This document shows, piece after piece, positions 7,818 to 15,185 of a stretch of DNA of 64,000 bases; the first letter of the stretch is position 1; each line of letters starts with the position of its first letter. A program made the translations under genes and the position numbers. The notes under the pieces were generated by a model. It saw only the letters and a list, made by a program, of their open reading frames with translations. It ran no database searches and was not told where the DNA came from. Source of the DNA: Actinocatenispora thailandica (GTDB taxonomy: Bacteria > Actinomycetota > Actinomycetes > Mycobacteriales > Micromonosporaceae); the NCBI RefSeq assembly GCF_016865425.1, contig NZ_AP023355.1, forward strand, positions 558,001 to 622,000, in the 5' to 3' direction.

Positions 7818-9194
7818 ATGACGGATGCCGAACGGGTGGATGTGGTGGTGCTCGGCCTTGGTGTCGGCGGCGAGGAGGCGGCCGGTCGTCTCGCGCAGGC
7901 CGGCCTGTCGGTCGTCGGCATCGAGCGACGGTTGGTCGGCGGCGAGTGCCCGTACTTCGCCTGCGTGCCGACGAAGATGATGGTCCGGGCGGCGGACCTG
8001 CTCACCGACGCGCGCCGGGTGGGCGAGCTGGCCGGCCACGCCGACGTCCGGCCGGACTGGGGCCAGGTCGCCCGGCGGATCCGGGACGAGGCCACCGACG
8101 ACTGGAACGACCAGGTCGCGGTGGACCGGCTGGTCGGCAAGGGCGTCCGGTTCGTCCGCGGCGAGGGCCGGCTCACCGGGCCGGACACCGTGGCGGTGCG
8201 GCCGGCCGACGGCTCCGGCGAGCTGGTCTTCCGGGCCGATCGCGCGGTGATCGTCGGCTCCGGTACCGAACCGGCCGCGCCACCGGTCCCCGGCCTCGCC
8301 GACACGCCGTACTGGACGAACCGGGACGCGGTGCGCGCCACCGAGCTGCCGGCGTCGCTGCTGATCCTCGGCGGCGGTCCGATCGGCTGCGAGTTCGCGC
8401 AGGTGTTCGCCCGGTTCGGGGTGGCGGTGACGGTGCTGGAGGCGGCCGACCGGCTGCTGCCCGGCGAGGAACCCGAGTCGTCGGACCTGGTCCGGTCCGC
8501 GTTCGCCGCGGACGGCGTCACGGTCCGCACCGGCACCGCGGTCGAGCACGTCGGGCACGACTGGCGCGGGTTCACCGCCCGGGTCGGCGGCGAGGAACAC
8601 GTCGCCGGCCGGCTGCTGGTCGCGACCGGCCGGCGGACCGAACTGGCGGAGCTGGGGATCGCGGCGGCCGGGCTGCCCGACGGCAAGTTCATCGCCACCG
8701 ACGACCGGATGCGGGCGGGCGGCGCGCTGTACGCGGTTGGTGACGTCACCGAGCACGGCGGGTTCACGCACATGGCGATGTACCAGGCGGACATCGCGGT
8801 GCGCGACATCCTCGGCCAGGGCGGCTTCTCCGCCGACTACCGCGCGGTGCCGCGGGTGACGTTCACCGATCCGGAGGTCGGCGCGGTGGGGTTGACGGCT
8901 GCGCAGGCCGCGAAGGCCGGCATCGACACCCTGATCGGTACCGCCGACGTGGCGGCCGAGACCCGGGGCTGGATCCACAAGGCAGGCAACGCCGGCGTGG
9001 TCAAGCTGGTCGCCGACCGGGACCGCAACGTCCTGGTCGGCGCCACCTCGGTCGGACCGTGCGGCGGTGAGGTGCTCGCCGCGCTGACCCTGGCGGTCCA
9101 CGCGGAGGTGCCGATCGACCGGCTCCGGTCGATGATCGACGCGTACCCCACGTTCCACCGCGCGATCGGTACCGCGGTGGCGTCGCTAGGCTGA
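7818..9194 (+). CDS. Class I pyridine nucleotide-disulfide oxidoreductase (Lpd/MerA/mycothione reductase-like)
   Basis: The 458-residue product begins with an FAD motif (VVVLGLGVGGEEAA), followed by the redox-active disulfide in GGECPYFACVPTK (CxxxxC, canonical spacing), an NAD(P) motif (LLILGGGPIGCEFAQVF), the second flavin motif (LYAVGDVTEHGGFTH) and a C-terminal dimer domain ending AYPTFHRAIG. In this family the HPTxHE-like C-terminal His supports proton transfer; here it reads YPTFHRA, so the usual Glu is missing. Substrate specificity (dihydrolipoamide, mercury, mycothione or other) cannot be read from sequence. The ATG at 7818 has a CAGGCT hexamer at -12 to -7 and no clear ribosome site, fitting a leaderless message. 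Confidence 0.88.
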   Translation: MTDAERVDVVVLGLGVGGEEAAGRLAQAGLSVVGIERRLVGGECPYFACVPTKMMVRAADLLTDARRVGELAGHADVRPDWGQVARRIRDEATDDWNDQVAVDRLVGKGVRFVRGEGRLTGPDTVAVRPADGSGELVFRADRAVIVGSGTEPAAPPVPGLADTPYWTNRDAVRATELPASLLILGGGPIGCEFAQVFARFGVAVTVLEAADRLLPGEEPESSDLVRSAFAADGVTVRTGTAVEHVGHDWRGFTARVGGEEHVAGRLLVATGRRTELAELGIAAAGLPDGKFIATDDRMRAGGALYAVGDVTEHGGFTHMAMYQADIAVRDILGQGGFSADYRAVPRVTFTDPEVGAVGLTAAQAAKAGIDTLIGTADVAAETRGWIHKAGNAGVVKLVADRDRNVLVGATSVGPCGGEVLAALTLAVHAEVPIDRLRSMIDAYPTFHRAIGTAVASLG

Positions 9195-9256
9195 TCAACA
9201 TCACAGGACCGCCACGTCCGGTGGCGCTGCGCTGACGGATACGGTGATTCCGACGC

Positions 9257-9338
9257 GCCCGGGTGGTGGAAGAGGCAGACACGGCCGCCTTAAAAGCGGC
9301 TGCCGAAAGGCGTGCGGGTTCGAGCCCCGCTCCGGGCA
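9257..9338 (+). tRNA. bldA: tRNA-Leu (anticodon UAA), bldA type
   Basis: A class II cloverleaf can be folded: acceptor stem 9257-9263 with 9331-9337, discriminator A at 9338, anticodon stem GCCGC/GCGGC around loop CTTAAAA with anticodon TAA at 9291-9293, a long variable arm (TGCCGAAAGGCG) and a T arm GCGGG-TTCGAGC-CCCGC. The encoded 3' end is not CCA, so the tail would be added after transcription. In streptomycetes the only tRNA that reads UUA is bldA, which gates TTA-containing developmental and secondary-metabolism genes. TTA codons are almost absent from this window, except in the gene at 59,744-60,298. Confidence 0.95.
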
Positions 9339-9388
9339 CCCCAGGGAGTGCCCGCACCGCCGGCCGGCCGCACCGGGCGGGCGGCCGG

Positions 9389-10012
9389 TCAGCGGGCCGC
9401 GGCGAGGTGGCCGAGCAGGTCGTCGAGCGGCGCCGGGACCGCGGCCGGGTCCAGCGCGCTGGCGAGCAGCGTCGCGTAGCGCAGCTTGCGGTGCGAGCGG
9501 GTGCCGACGAAGCGCCGGAGGATCGCCACCTCGGTCCAGTCGCGCTGGGCGGGCTGGCGGCGCAGGGTCTGCAGCGAGCGCAGCTCGCCGGCGTCCGCGA
9601 TGATCCGCTCGACCGCCGGGATCCCGAGGGTGCGGATCAGCTCGCCCTCCAGGTCCTCGACGCAGGCGAAGAAGCCGAGCCGGGCGAGCCCGGCACGGGT
9701 CAGCCCGGTGCCGGCGCCGGCACGTTCCAGCGCCCGGCGCACCACGTGTTCCTCGCCCACGTCGTACAGCCCGGCGAGCGCGACGCCGAGCCCGCCGGGG
9801 CCGAGCAACCGGACGAAGTGCCCGATGTTGGTCACCCCGCCCATCGGTACCACCGCGATACCCTCGGCCGGCAGGTCGCGCCCGCGCCGGGCCGCGACGA
9901 TGCGCACCGCGGCAGCGTCGCTGTCGCCCTCGACCAGGACCGCGGTGCGGATCCCGGTCGGGATCCGCGCCGTCGTGGTCGTGACGACCGCCGGCTCCGG
10001 CCTGCTCTCCAT
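9389..10012 (-). CDS. Stand-alone TOPRIM-domain protein (OLD-like)
   Basis: The 207-residue product opens with a TOPRIM fold: AVLVEGDSDAAAVRI carries the motif Glu and Asp, and VALAGLYDVGEE supplies the acidic second motif. The rest is helical. OLD-family nucleases pair this domain with an ABC-type ATPase, which is missing here, so this is the short actinobacterial form annotated as TOPRIM nucleotidyl transferase/hydrolase domain protein. It may act on nucleic acid phosphodiester bonds, but no substrate is known. The ATG at 10012 has CACGAT at -12 to -7 and no ribosome site, suggesting a leaderless start. It is divergent from rnhA, with 88 bases between the starts. Confidence 0.8.
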   Translation of the reverse strand: MESRPEPAVVTTTTARIPTGIRTAVLVEGDSDAAAVRIVAARRGRDLPAEGIAVVPMGGVTNIGHFVRLLGPGGLGVALAGLYDVGEEHVVRRALERAGAGTGLTRAGLARLGFFACVEDLEGELIRTLGIPAVERIIADAGELRSLQTLRRQPAQRDWTEVAILRRFVGTRSHRKLRYATLLASALDPAAVPAPLDDLLGHLAAAR

Positions 10013-10100
10013 CCGCCCATCGTGCCCGTACCGGAGCCCCGCGCACCACGTGCTTTCCGGGCGCGCCGCGCCGCCGGGCGGCACCTCGTAGGGTGTGGTC

Positions 10101-10649
10101 GTGAGCGACGAGCTGACTGGCGCGGTGGTGGAGATCTTCACCGACGGCGCCTGCGTGCCGAATCCGGGGCCGGGCGGCTGGGGTGCGCTGCTGCGCTACG
10201 GCGAGCACGAGAAGGAGCTGTGCGGCGGGCAGGTCGAGTCGACCACCAACAACCGGATGGAGCTGACCGCGCCGACCGAGGCACTCAACGCGCTGACCCG
10301 GCCGGCCCGGGTCGACCTGTACACCGACTCCACGTACGTGCGGAACGGGGTCACCGGGTGGCTGGCCAAGTGGAAGCGGAACGGCTGGCAGACCGGTGCC
10401 CGGCAGCCGGTGAAGAACGAGGACCTGTGGCGCGCGCTGGACGCGGCGACGAGCCGGCACCAGGTGGCGTGGCACTGGGTCAAGGGCCACGCCGGGCATC
10501 CCGGGAACGAGCGCGCCGACCGGCTCGCCGCCCGGGGCCTCGGCGACGCGTTGCGCGCCGCGGGTCTCGACCTGCCGGCGGCGGCGACCCGCTCGGTCGC
10601 CCGCCCCGGCCGTCCCGGTGCGTCCCGCCGCCGGGTCCGCAACGGCTGA
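10101..10649 (+). CDS. rnhA: Ribonuclease HI
   Basis: RNase HI cleaves the RNA strand of RNA:DNA hybrids (R-loops, primers). The 182-residue protein has all four catalytic acids: D15 in FTDGAC, E54 in NNRMEL, D76 in YTDSTY and D140 in ERAD, plus the His of the [10 protein letters not shown] loop. It is 25-30 residues longer than E. coli RNase HI because of a C-terminal basic, Pro/Arg-rich tail. GTG 10101 is preferred over GTG 10095 because TAGGGT sits exactly at -12 to -7, fitting a leaderless transcript; there is no good Shine-Dalgarno sequence for either. Confidence 0.94.
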   Translation: MSDELTGAVVEIFTDGACVPNPGPGGWGALLRYGEHEKELCGGQVESTTNNRMELTAPTEALNALTRPARVDLYTDSTYVRNGVTGWLAKWKRNGWQTGARQPVKNEDLWRALDAATSRHQVAWHWVKGHAGHPGNERADRLAARGLGDALRAAGLDLPAAATRSVARPGRPGASRRRVRNG

Positions 10650-10706
10650 CCCCGGCGGGTATCGCGGCGCTGCCGGCCGGCGCGGTCCGCCATCCGCTGC
10701 CGTGGC

Positions 10707-10737
10707 TTGACCTTGCCGTAGCGGCAACGTTTCTACT
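10707..10737 (+). promoter_or_regulatory. MerR-type promoter with 19-bp spacer and operator dyad
   Basis: A -35 TTGACC (10707-10712) and a -10 TCTACT (10732-10737) are separated by 19 bases instead of 17. The dyad TTGCCG-TAG-CGGCAA (10713-10727) fills the spacer. This over-long spacer with an operator between the hexamers is the hallmark of MerR-activated promoters, where the regulator untwists DNA to align the boxes. The -10 lies at -12 to -7 from ATG 10744, so the message should be leaderless. It predicts autoregulation of the MerR gene that follows. Confidence 0.85.
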
Positions 10738-10743
10738 GGTGGC

Positions 10744-11496
10744 ATGCGGATCGGAGAACTCGCCGCGCTGGTCGGGGTGTCGACCCGGACGGTGCGCCAC
10801 TACCACCACACCGGGCTGCTGCCCGAGCCGGTACGGCTGTCCAACGGCTACCGCGAGTACCGCCTGGCGGACGCCGTCCGGCTGGCCCGGGTCCGGCGGC
10901 TGACCGAGCTGGGGCTGTCCCTGGACGAGATCGCCGACGTGCTGGCCGACGACGCCGGCCGCGAGATCCGCGAGGTGCTGGCCGAGCTCGACGCCGACCT
11001 CGCCCGGCAGCAGCGGGTACTGGCCGAGCGGCGGGCCCGGCTGGCCGAGCTGCTGGCGGCGGACCGGATCGACCCGGACGCGACCGCGGTACCGGAGTTC
11101 GCCGAGGTCCTCCGCGGGCTGCCGGTCGCCGGATCCCGGTTCGCCGAGCTGGACCGCGATCTGCTGGCGCTGGCGGCCGCGACCGCGGGGCCGGGGCAGG
11201 CGGCCGAGTTCGCCGACCTGCTGCGGCCGGCGCTGACCGGGGCGGCGGCCGACCGGCTGCCCGAGCTGTACCGGCGGCTGGACGAGCTGGCCGACGCCGA
11301 TCCGGCCGACGCGCGGGTCGCCGCGCTCGCCGCGGAGCTCGTCGAGATCCTGCCGGCCCGGTTGACCGGCGCGCTCGCGGACGGCCTGCACGATCCCGGG
11401 CAGGCTCGCTGGTTCGACGCCCTGTCCGCCGAGTTGAGCGTCGCTCAGTCGGCGGTGATTCGTACCGTCGGTGCGCTGGCCCGGGACCGCCGATGA
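10744..11496 (+). CDS. MerR-family transcriptional regulator
   Basis: A 250-residue regulator. Residues 1-70 form the winged helix-turn-helix (MRIGELAALVGVSTRTVRHYHHTGLLPEP, then NGYREYR), followed by a long coiled dimerisation helix (about 75-120) and an Ala/Leu-rich effector region of about 130 residues with no Cys cluster, so metal sensing is unlikely. It resembles the multidrug or small-molecule sensing MerR proteins of actinomycetes. It is preceded by a MerR-type promoter that it probably controls itself. Its stop overlaps the start of the next gene (ATGA), so that membrane protein is its likely target. Confidence 0.92.
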   Translation: MRIGELAALVGVSTRTVRHYHHTGLLPEPVRLSNGYREYRLADAVRLARVRRLTELGLSLDEIADVLADDAGREIREVLAELDADLARQQRVLAERRARLAELLAADRIDPDATAVPEFAEVLRGLPVAGSRFAELDRDLLALAAATAGPGQAAEFADLLRPALTGAAADRLPELYRRLDELADADPADARVAALAAELVEILPARLTGALADGLHDPGQARWFDALSAELSVAQSAVIRTVGALARDRR

Positions 11497-12323
11497 ACGC
11501 GCGGCAGCCGGCCCGCGACCGGCTCGGTGCCGCGTCGGGGGCGCGCACGGCCGCACCGCTCCGAGCCCACCGGGGGCGGGTCCGCGCGGCGCTCCAAGTG
11601 CTCCGTGGCCGGGTGGTCCCCTTGCCGCGGGCGTTCGGTGGCCGGGTGGTCCCGTTGCTGTGGATGCTCGGTGGCCGGGTCGTCCCGGCGCCCCGGGCGC
11701 GGTCCGAGCGTGCCGTGCCGCCGCTGGTACGCCGGCTGGTCGCGATCGACGCCGCCGGCACAGCGAGCCTGCTGCTGTGGGTTCGGCGTCGCCGGCACGG
11801 GGTGCCGCCCGACGCGGTCGCGGTGCCGTACGTGGCCGCCCAGTTCGGGCTGCTGGTCACGTTCGCGGTGCTGACCGCGGTGGAGCTGGTCGGGATCGAG
11901 CTGTTGCTGCGGGCACTCGGGGTGCCGGCCGCGGTGCGGGTGCCGCTGCTGGTTCTCGACGGGTACGGGGTGCTCGCCGTGCTGGGGATCCTCGCCGGCT
12001 GCGTGACCCGGCCGCACGTGGTGACCGCCGGCGAGGTGCGGATCCGGTACGCGGGGCTGTTCGACCTGCGCATCCCGCGCCACCTGGTGCTGCGGGCGCG
12101 CCGGATCCGCCGGTACGACGAGCGCGGCATGGTGCGCGTCGCGGGCGGCGAGCTGTCGGTCGCCGTCGCCGCCCAGACCAACGTCGAGCTGACGCTGCGC
12201 GAGCCGGTCCCGGTCACCCGGCCGCTGGGCCGCCGCGCCGAGGCGCACACGGTACGGCTGTTCGCCGACGATCCGGCGGCCGCCCTCGCCGCGCTGGCGG
12301 CGCACCCGGCCGCCTCGTCCTGA
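11493..12323 (+). CDS. Membrane protein co-transcribed with MerR regulator
   Basis: A 276-residue protein I do not recognise. The first 80 residues are basic and contain three GRVVP repeats from a 33-base DNA repeat. They are followed by two strong hydrophobic segments (about 112-133 and 147-170), then a soluble beta-rich part of about 95 residues (AGEVRIRYAGLFDLRIP, RIRRYDERGMVRVAGGELSV) that looks like a small PH-like domain. ATG 11493 overlaps the MerR stop, which argues for this start despite the odd N-terminus. Such proteins are common beside MerR regulators in actinomycetes; a role in the membrane response to the MerR ligand is inferred from context only. Confidence 0.75.
   Translation: MNARQPARDRLGAASGARTAAPLRAHRGRVRAALQVLRGRVVPLPRAFGGRVVPLLWMLGGRVVPAPRARSERAVPPLVRRLVAIDAAGTASLLLWVRRRRHGVPPDAVAVPYVAAQFGLLVTFAVLTAVELVGIELLLRALGVPAAVRVPLLVLDGYGVLAVLGILAGCVTRPHVVTAGEVRIRYAGLFDLRIPRHLVLRARRIRRYDERGMVRVAGGELSVAVAAQTNVELTLREPVPVTRPLGRRAEAHTVRLFADDPAAALAALAAHPAASS
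11605..11703 (+). repeat. 33-bp tandem repeat inside coding sequence (3 copies)
   Basis: GTGGCCGGGTSGTCCC begins units at 11605, 11638 and 11671, an exact 33-base period that keeps frame and encodes (L/G)GRVVP-containing units. The copies are still close to identical, so the expansion is probably recent and copy number may vary between strains. Confidence 0.85.
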
Positions 12324-12378
12324 GCGCCCGTCGTCCACCCCGGGCGCCGGGGGCCGCTTCGGCAGCCGGCGCCGCGGG

Positions 12379-12684
12379 TCAGGCCGTTTCCCGTCGCAGC
12401 CGGCGGCTCAGCTCGTACCCGACGCCGAAGGCGGTCATCGCGAAGCTGCCCACGACGACCCAGCCGAGCCGGCTGTCAGCGGTGCGCTGGTCCAGGCCGC
12501 GCCAGCCGGTGGCGAGCAGTACGGCTCCGCCGGCGAGGTTCGCGGCCGACCAGGCGAGGTTCGCGGCCGGGCCGGAGTCGGGGCCGCGCAGCGGTGTCAT
12601 GCACCGCTTGCCGGCGATGCCCATGATCGCGTGCGGGATCGCGTTCACCAGCAGCGCTCCGGCCAGCGCGTCACGTGCCGTCAT
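12379..12684 (-). CDS. Small membrane protein (about 3 helices)
   Basis: A 101-residue hydrophobic protein with three likely membrane segments (ALAGALLVNAIPHAIMGIAG, NLAGGAVLLATGW, LGWVVVGSFAMTAFGVGYEL) and a short basic tail. I do not recognise the family; size and layout recall DoxX-like small membrane proteins. The ATG at 12684 has AAGGGGAG upstream and overlaps the stop of the preceding membrane gene (ATGA), so they form a two-gene unit. That unit is divergent from a TetR gene across a palindrome-bearing intergenic region, and the TetR protein probably controls it. Confidence 0.75.
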   Translation of the reverse strand: MTARDALAGALLVNAIPHAIMGIAGKRCMTPLRGPDSGPAANLAWSAANLAGGAVLLATGWRGLDQRTADSRLGWVVVGSFAMTAFGVGYELSRRLRRETA

Positions 12685-13079
12685 CGTGTCTCCCCTTCCG
12701 GTCCGGATCGCCCGGTGCGTGGCCGGGACCAGCTGAGCAGCCCGCCGCTGGCGGGCAGCACCCCGACCAGCAGCGCCGGCACGCTGCCGTGCGGGAACGC
12801 CGCCACGTCAAGGGTGACCGCCGCGAGGCAGCCCAGCACGTACGGCGCGGTGAGCCACCGTTGCAGGTTCCGGCCCGCGGCGGCGGGTACCACGGCCGCG
12901 ACGAACACCGCGAGCAGGACCGGAATCAGGTCACCGGCGGCGCTGGTCCAGCTCTTCGGCAGCCCGCCCACCGCGGCGAAGAACGCCACGGTGCCGATGG
13001 CCCAGCCCGCCATCCCGCGCCGGGGCAGCGGCGCCGCGGGGCGGACCGGGACGCACCGGGTCCGTATCGACAGCGGCAT
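12681..13079 (-). CDS. Membrane protein divergent from TetR gene
   Basis: A 132-residue protein with a basic N-terminus and four hydrophobic segments (MAGWAIGTVAFFAAVGGL, LIPVLLAVFVAAVVPAAAG, APYVLGCLAAVTLDVAAF, VPALLVGVLPASGGLLSW). No family is recognised. The ATG at 13079 has GGGAGGAGC upstream. It is the first gene of the pair with 12,379-12,684, and its promoter region (13,080-13,141) carries the palindromes described for the TetR gene, so repression by that TetR protein is likely. Confidence 0.78.
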   Translation of the reverse strand: MPLSIRTRCVPVRPAAPLPRRGMAGWAIGTVAFFAAVGGLPKSWTSAAGDLIPVLLAVFVAAVVPAAAGRNLQRWLTAPYVLGCLAAVTLDVAAFPHGSVPALLVGVLPASGGLLSWSRPRTGRSGPEGETR

Positions 13080-13102
13080 GGCTGCTCCTCCCGGCTGACT
13101 TT

Positions 13103-13160
13103 ATGGACAGCGTACATTTGTGCTCCGGGAAGGGAGGCTATATGGACGACGGTCATATAG
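13103..13160 (+). promoter_or_regulatory. Two palindromic operators between divergent TetR and membrane genes
   Basis: ATGGAC-AGC-GTACAT at 13103-13117 is a near-perfect dyad (one mismatch). A second dyad, CTATATG (13138-13144) with CATATAG (13154-13160), has perfect 7-base arms around nine bases and spans the TetR start codon. Both contain the core ATGGAC. Two related palindromes in a short divergent intergenic region are the usual arrangement for a TetR repressor that controls itself and its neighbour. Confidence 0.6.
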
Positions 13161-13771
13161 CAAGGCGGCGGGGTGCACCGCCGGCCGGCCAACGGCTGAG
13201 CCGGGATGCGGTGCTGGCCCGCGCCGAGGAGATGATCGACGCCGACGGGTATGACCGGTTCAGCCTCCGCGCGCTCGCGTCCGCGCTCGGGGTGCGTCCC
13301 AACGCGCTCTACAACCACGTCGGCGGGCGCGACGAGTTGCTCGACGCGGTGGCCGAACGGTTCCTCGCCGGGTTCGTCCTGCCGGAGACCGACGAACCCT
13401 GGCCGGAGTGGGTCCGTGCCGTCGCCGTCGGGCTGCGCTCCCAGCTCGGCGACCATCCGGAACGTGCGGCGCTGGTGCTGTCGCGCGCCGGCGGCACCGC
13501 GGTCGGCCCGGTGCTGCTGCGCCGGTTCGTGGACCGGCTGGTCGTCGCCGGGGTCGACCGGGCGATCGCGCACCTCGGCTGGCATCTGATGCTGACCACG
13601 GTGGTCGGCACCGTGCAGCAGGAGCGCGGCCGGGGTGGCGATCCGGCCGGTACGTTCGAGGCGGTGCTGGACGTCGCGCTGCGCGGTCTGGCCGCGATCG
13701 CGGCCGAGCCGGCGGACGACCGGGCGACCGCGCTGCTCGCCGCGCACCGGGTCGCGCACGCCGCGCCCTGA
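13142..13771 (+). CDS. TetR/AcrR-family transcriptional repressor
   Basis: A 209-residue regulator. The N-terminal helix-turn-helix is clear (LSRDAVLARAEEMIDADG, FSLRALASALGVRPNALYNHVGGRDELLDAVAERFL). The C-terminal ligand-binding half has the TetR_C-like pattern with conserved R-x-GG (SRAGGTAVGP) seen in tetracycline- and drug-sensing members. ATG 13142 is preferred to the in-frame ATG 13103 because AGGGAGG lies at 13131-13137; the upstream ATG falls inside a palindrome. It is divergent from a two-gene membrane unit that it probably represses. Confidence 0.9.
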   Translation: MDDGHIARRRGAPPAGQRLSRDAVLARAEEMIDADGYDRFSLRALASALGVRPNALYNHVGGRDELLDAVAERFLAGFVLPETDEPWPEWVRAVAVGLRSQLGDHPERAALVLSRAGGTAVGPVLLRRFVDRLVVAGVDRAIAHLGWHLMLTTVVGTVQQERGRGGDPAGTFEAVLDVALRGLAAIAAEPADDRATALLAAHRVAHAAP

Positions 13772-13859
13772 CCGGCGGCTGCCTCGTGCCGCGGCAGGAC
13801 GCACCGGTCTCGCCGCCAGCGCGACGTCAGTGGCCCCGCTCGGCGCGAACCGGAACGGG

Positions 13860-13975
13860 CAGCGGCCTGCCGCCCAGCGCGGATTCGGACGCAGCGGCCC
13901 GCCGCCTAGCGCGGATTCGGACGCAGCGGCCTGCCGCCCAGCGCGGATCCGGACGCAGCGGCCCGCCGCCCGCCG
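13860..13975 (+). repeat. 32-bp tandem repeat (about 3.6 copies)
   Basis: Units starting CAGCGGCC occur at 13860, 13892, 13924 and 13956, an exact 32-base period, each carrying GCGCGGATTCGGACG or a one-base variant. It fills most of the 230-base gap between the convergent TetR and lipase genes. The period is not a multiple of three, so it is not coding. Recent slippage is likely, and no function is evident. Confidence 0.85.
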
Positions 13976-14001
13976 CCGGGCCGGGCGGCGGGCGGCGCGG
14001 A

Positions 14002-14991
14002 TCAGCCCCGGCGGATCCGGTCGAAGACGATCTGCGACTGGGCGTTGGCGCCGGAAACGTTGGGGTGCAACGGAACCGACAGGCTGCCGACCGGGTTGAG
14101 GGACAGGATGGTCAGCGGCTCGACGTACCGGGTGGTCGGCGACGTGCAGGCGTCGTGCCCGATGGTCGGGGTGTACGTGTCGGCCAGGTCGGCGCCGGCG
14201 CTGCTCGCCGACTGCGCCAGCATCGCGTTCATCTCCTTGAACTTCGCGGTGAACCAGGCCATGTCGGTGTTGCTGAGGATCGGTACCCGCGGGAAGCACG
14301 CCCTGCCGTTGTCCGGCACCGCGTCCAGGTAGTTCACCAGCACGATGCGGGCCTGCGGGGACCGCGCGCGCACCCCGTCGATCGCGGCCGTGAGCTTCGG
14401 CTCGGCGGCGGCGATCCTCGCCGAGATCTGGTCGGTGCCGCCCGAGGTGTACTGCTTCTTGCAGGACTTGCCGGTCAGGCTGTCCTCGATGCAGGTGGTG
14501 GCGAGGCCGACCAGTCCGATGTCGTTGCCGCCGATGCCGATGGTGACCAGGTCGGTGGTCGCGGTCAGTCGGTCGAACTGGGGCGCGTTGCTGCCGCCGA
14601 GCACGGACTGGGCGCCGGTGAAGTCGTCGGTGGTGGCACCGCCGCAGGACGCGTCGGTGAACTTGTCGACGGCGAGCAGCTTCGCCACCTGGTGCGGGTA
14701 GTCGTTCGTCGACTGGGCGCAGCCGAGCGGGACGAACCTGGTGTCCGGCAGGTTGGTGAAGCCGGACGACGAGGTGTACGAGTCGCCGAGCGCCACGTAC
14801 TCGTGGTACGCGGGGGCGTCGGTGCCGTCCGCGTGCGCGATGGCCGGTCCGGCCAACACGGTTGCCGCGGCGGCGCCGAGGCTGGCGAGCGCGGCGAGCG
14901 CGCGCCGGCCCCGGACGCGGGGAGGGGCATGGGGGCTCCTTGGGGGGTCCGGACTGGGACATACGCGACGTACGTCGCGAAATTTCCTCAT
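14002..14991 (-). CDS. Secreted SGNH/GDSL lipase-esterase (start region possibly frameshifted)
   Basis: The mature part is a classic SGNH esterase like the Streptomyces secreted lipases: block I VALGDSYTSS, block III GIGGNDIG, and block V PLHPN with the catalytic His. Six Cys suggest three disulfides. A signal peptide is obvious (RGRRALAALASLGAAAATVLAGPAIAHA). The start is a problem. In frame, only ATG 14991 or 14997 is available, without a ribosome site and with an odd Pro/Arg-rich extension. AAGGAG followed by ATG at 14930 is ideal but lies in another frame; one extra C after it would give MPPPRVRGRRALAAL, a perfect signal peptide. A one-base indel in the C-run at 14924-14928 is therefore suspected. 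Confidence 0.85.
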   Translation of the reverse strand: MRKFRDVRRVCPSPDPPRSPHAPPRVRGRRALAALASLGAAAATVLAGPAIAHADGTDAPAYHEYVALGDSYTSSSGFTNLPDTRFVPLGCAQSTNDYPHQVAKLLAVDKFTDASCGGATTDDFTGAQSVLGGSNAPQFDRLTATTDLVTIGIGGNDIGLVGLATTCIEDSLTGKSCKKQYTSGGTDQISARIAAAEPKLTAAIDGVRARSPQARIVLVNYLDAVPDNGRACFPRVPILSNTDMAWFTAKFKEMNAMLAQSASSAGADLADTYTPTIGHDACTSPTTRYVEPLTILSLNPVGSLSVPLHPNVSGANAQSQIVFDRIRRG

Positions 14992-15185
14992 GAACATAGA
15001 GCTGCCGGTACCACTCCGGCAAGGTCGCCCGGAGAACTTGTTACCGCCCGGTACGGCAGGGTCCGCCGCTCTGGGGTGATGGTGCCGAGCCGGCCCGGGC
15101 GTACCGGCTCCGTCGATACGCTGCGAAGAACCGGCGGTCGTGGTGTCGCCGCCGACGCGGCAGCGACCGCCGCGAGGAGGCGGCT

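Noticed and set aside
3761-8809. A very long open frame on the minus strand crossing the MoxR operon end, the oxidoreductase and the acyltransferase region
   Set aside because: It is a by-product of few stop codons in GC-rich DNA. It has no recognisable domains, wrong codon bias, and it runs antisense to clearly identified genes.
13860-13975. Tandem repeats as a CRISPR array
   Set aside because: The 32-base units are directly adjacent with no unique spacers and no cas genes nearby. The same holds for the 26-bp array at 28.4 kb and the 13-bp array at 56.2 kb.
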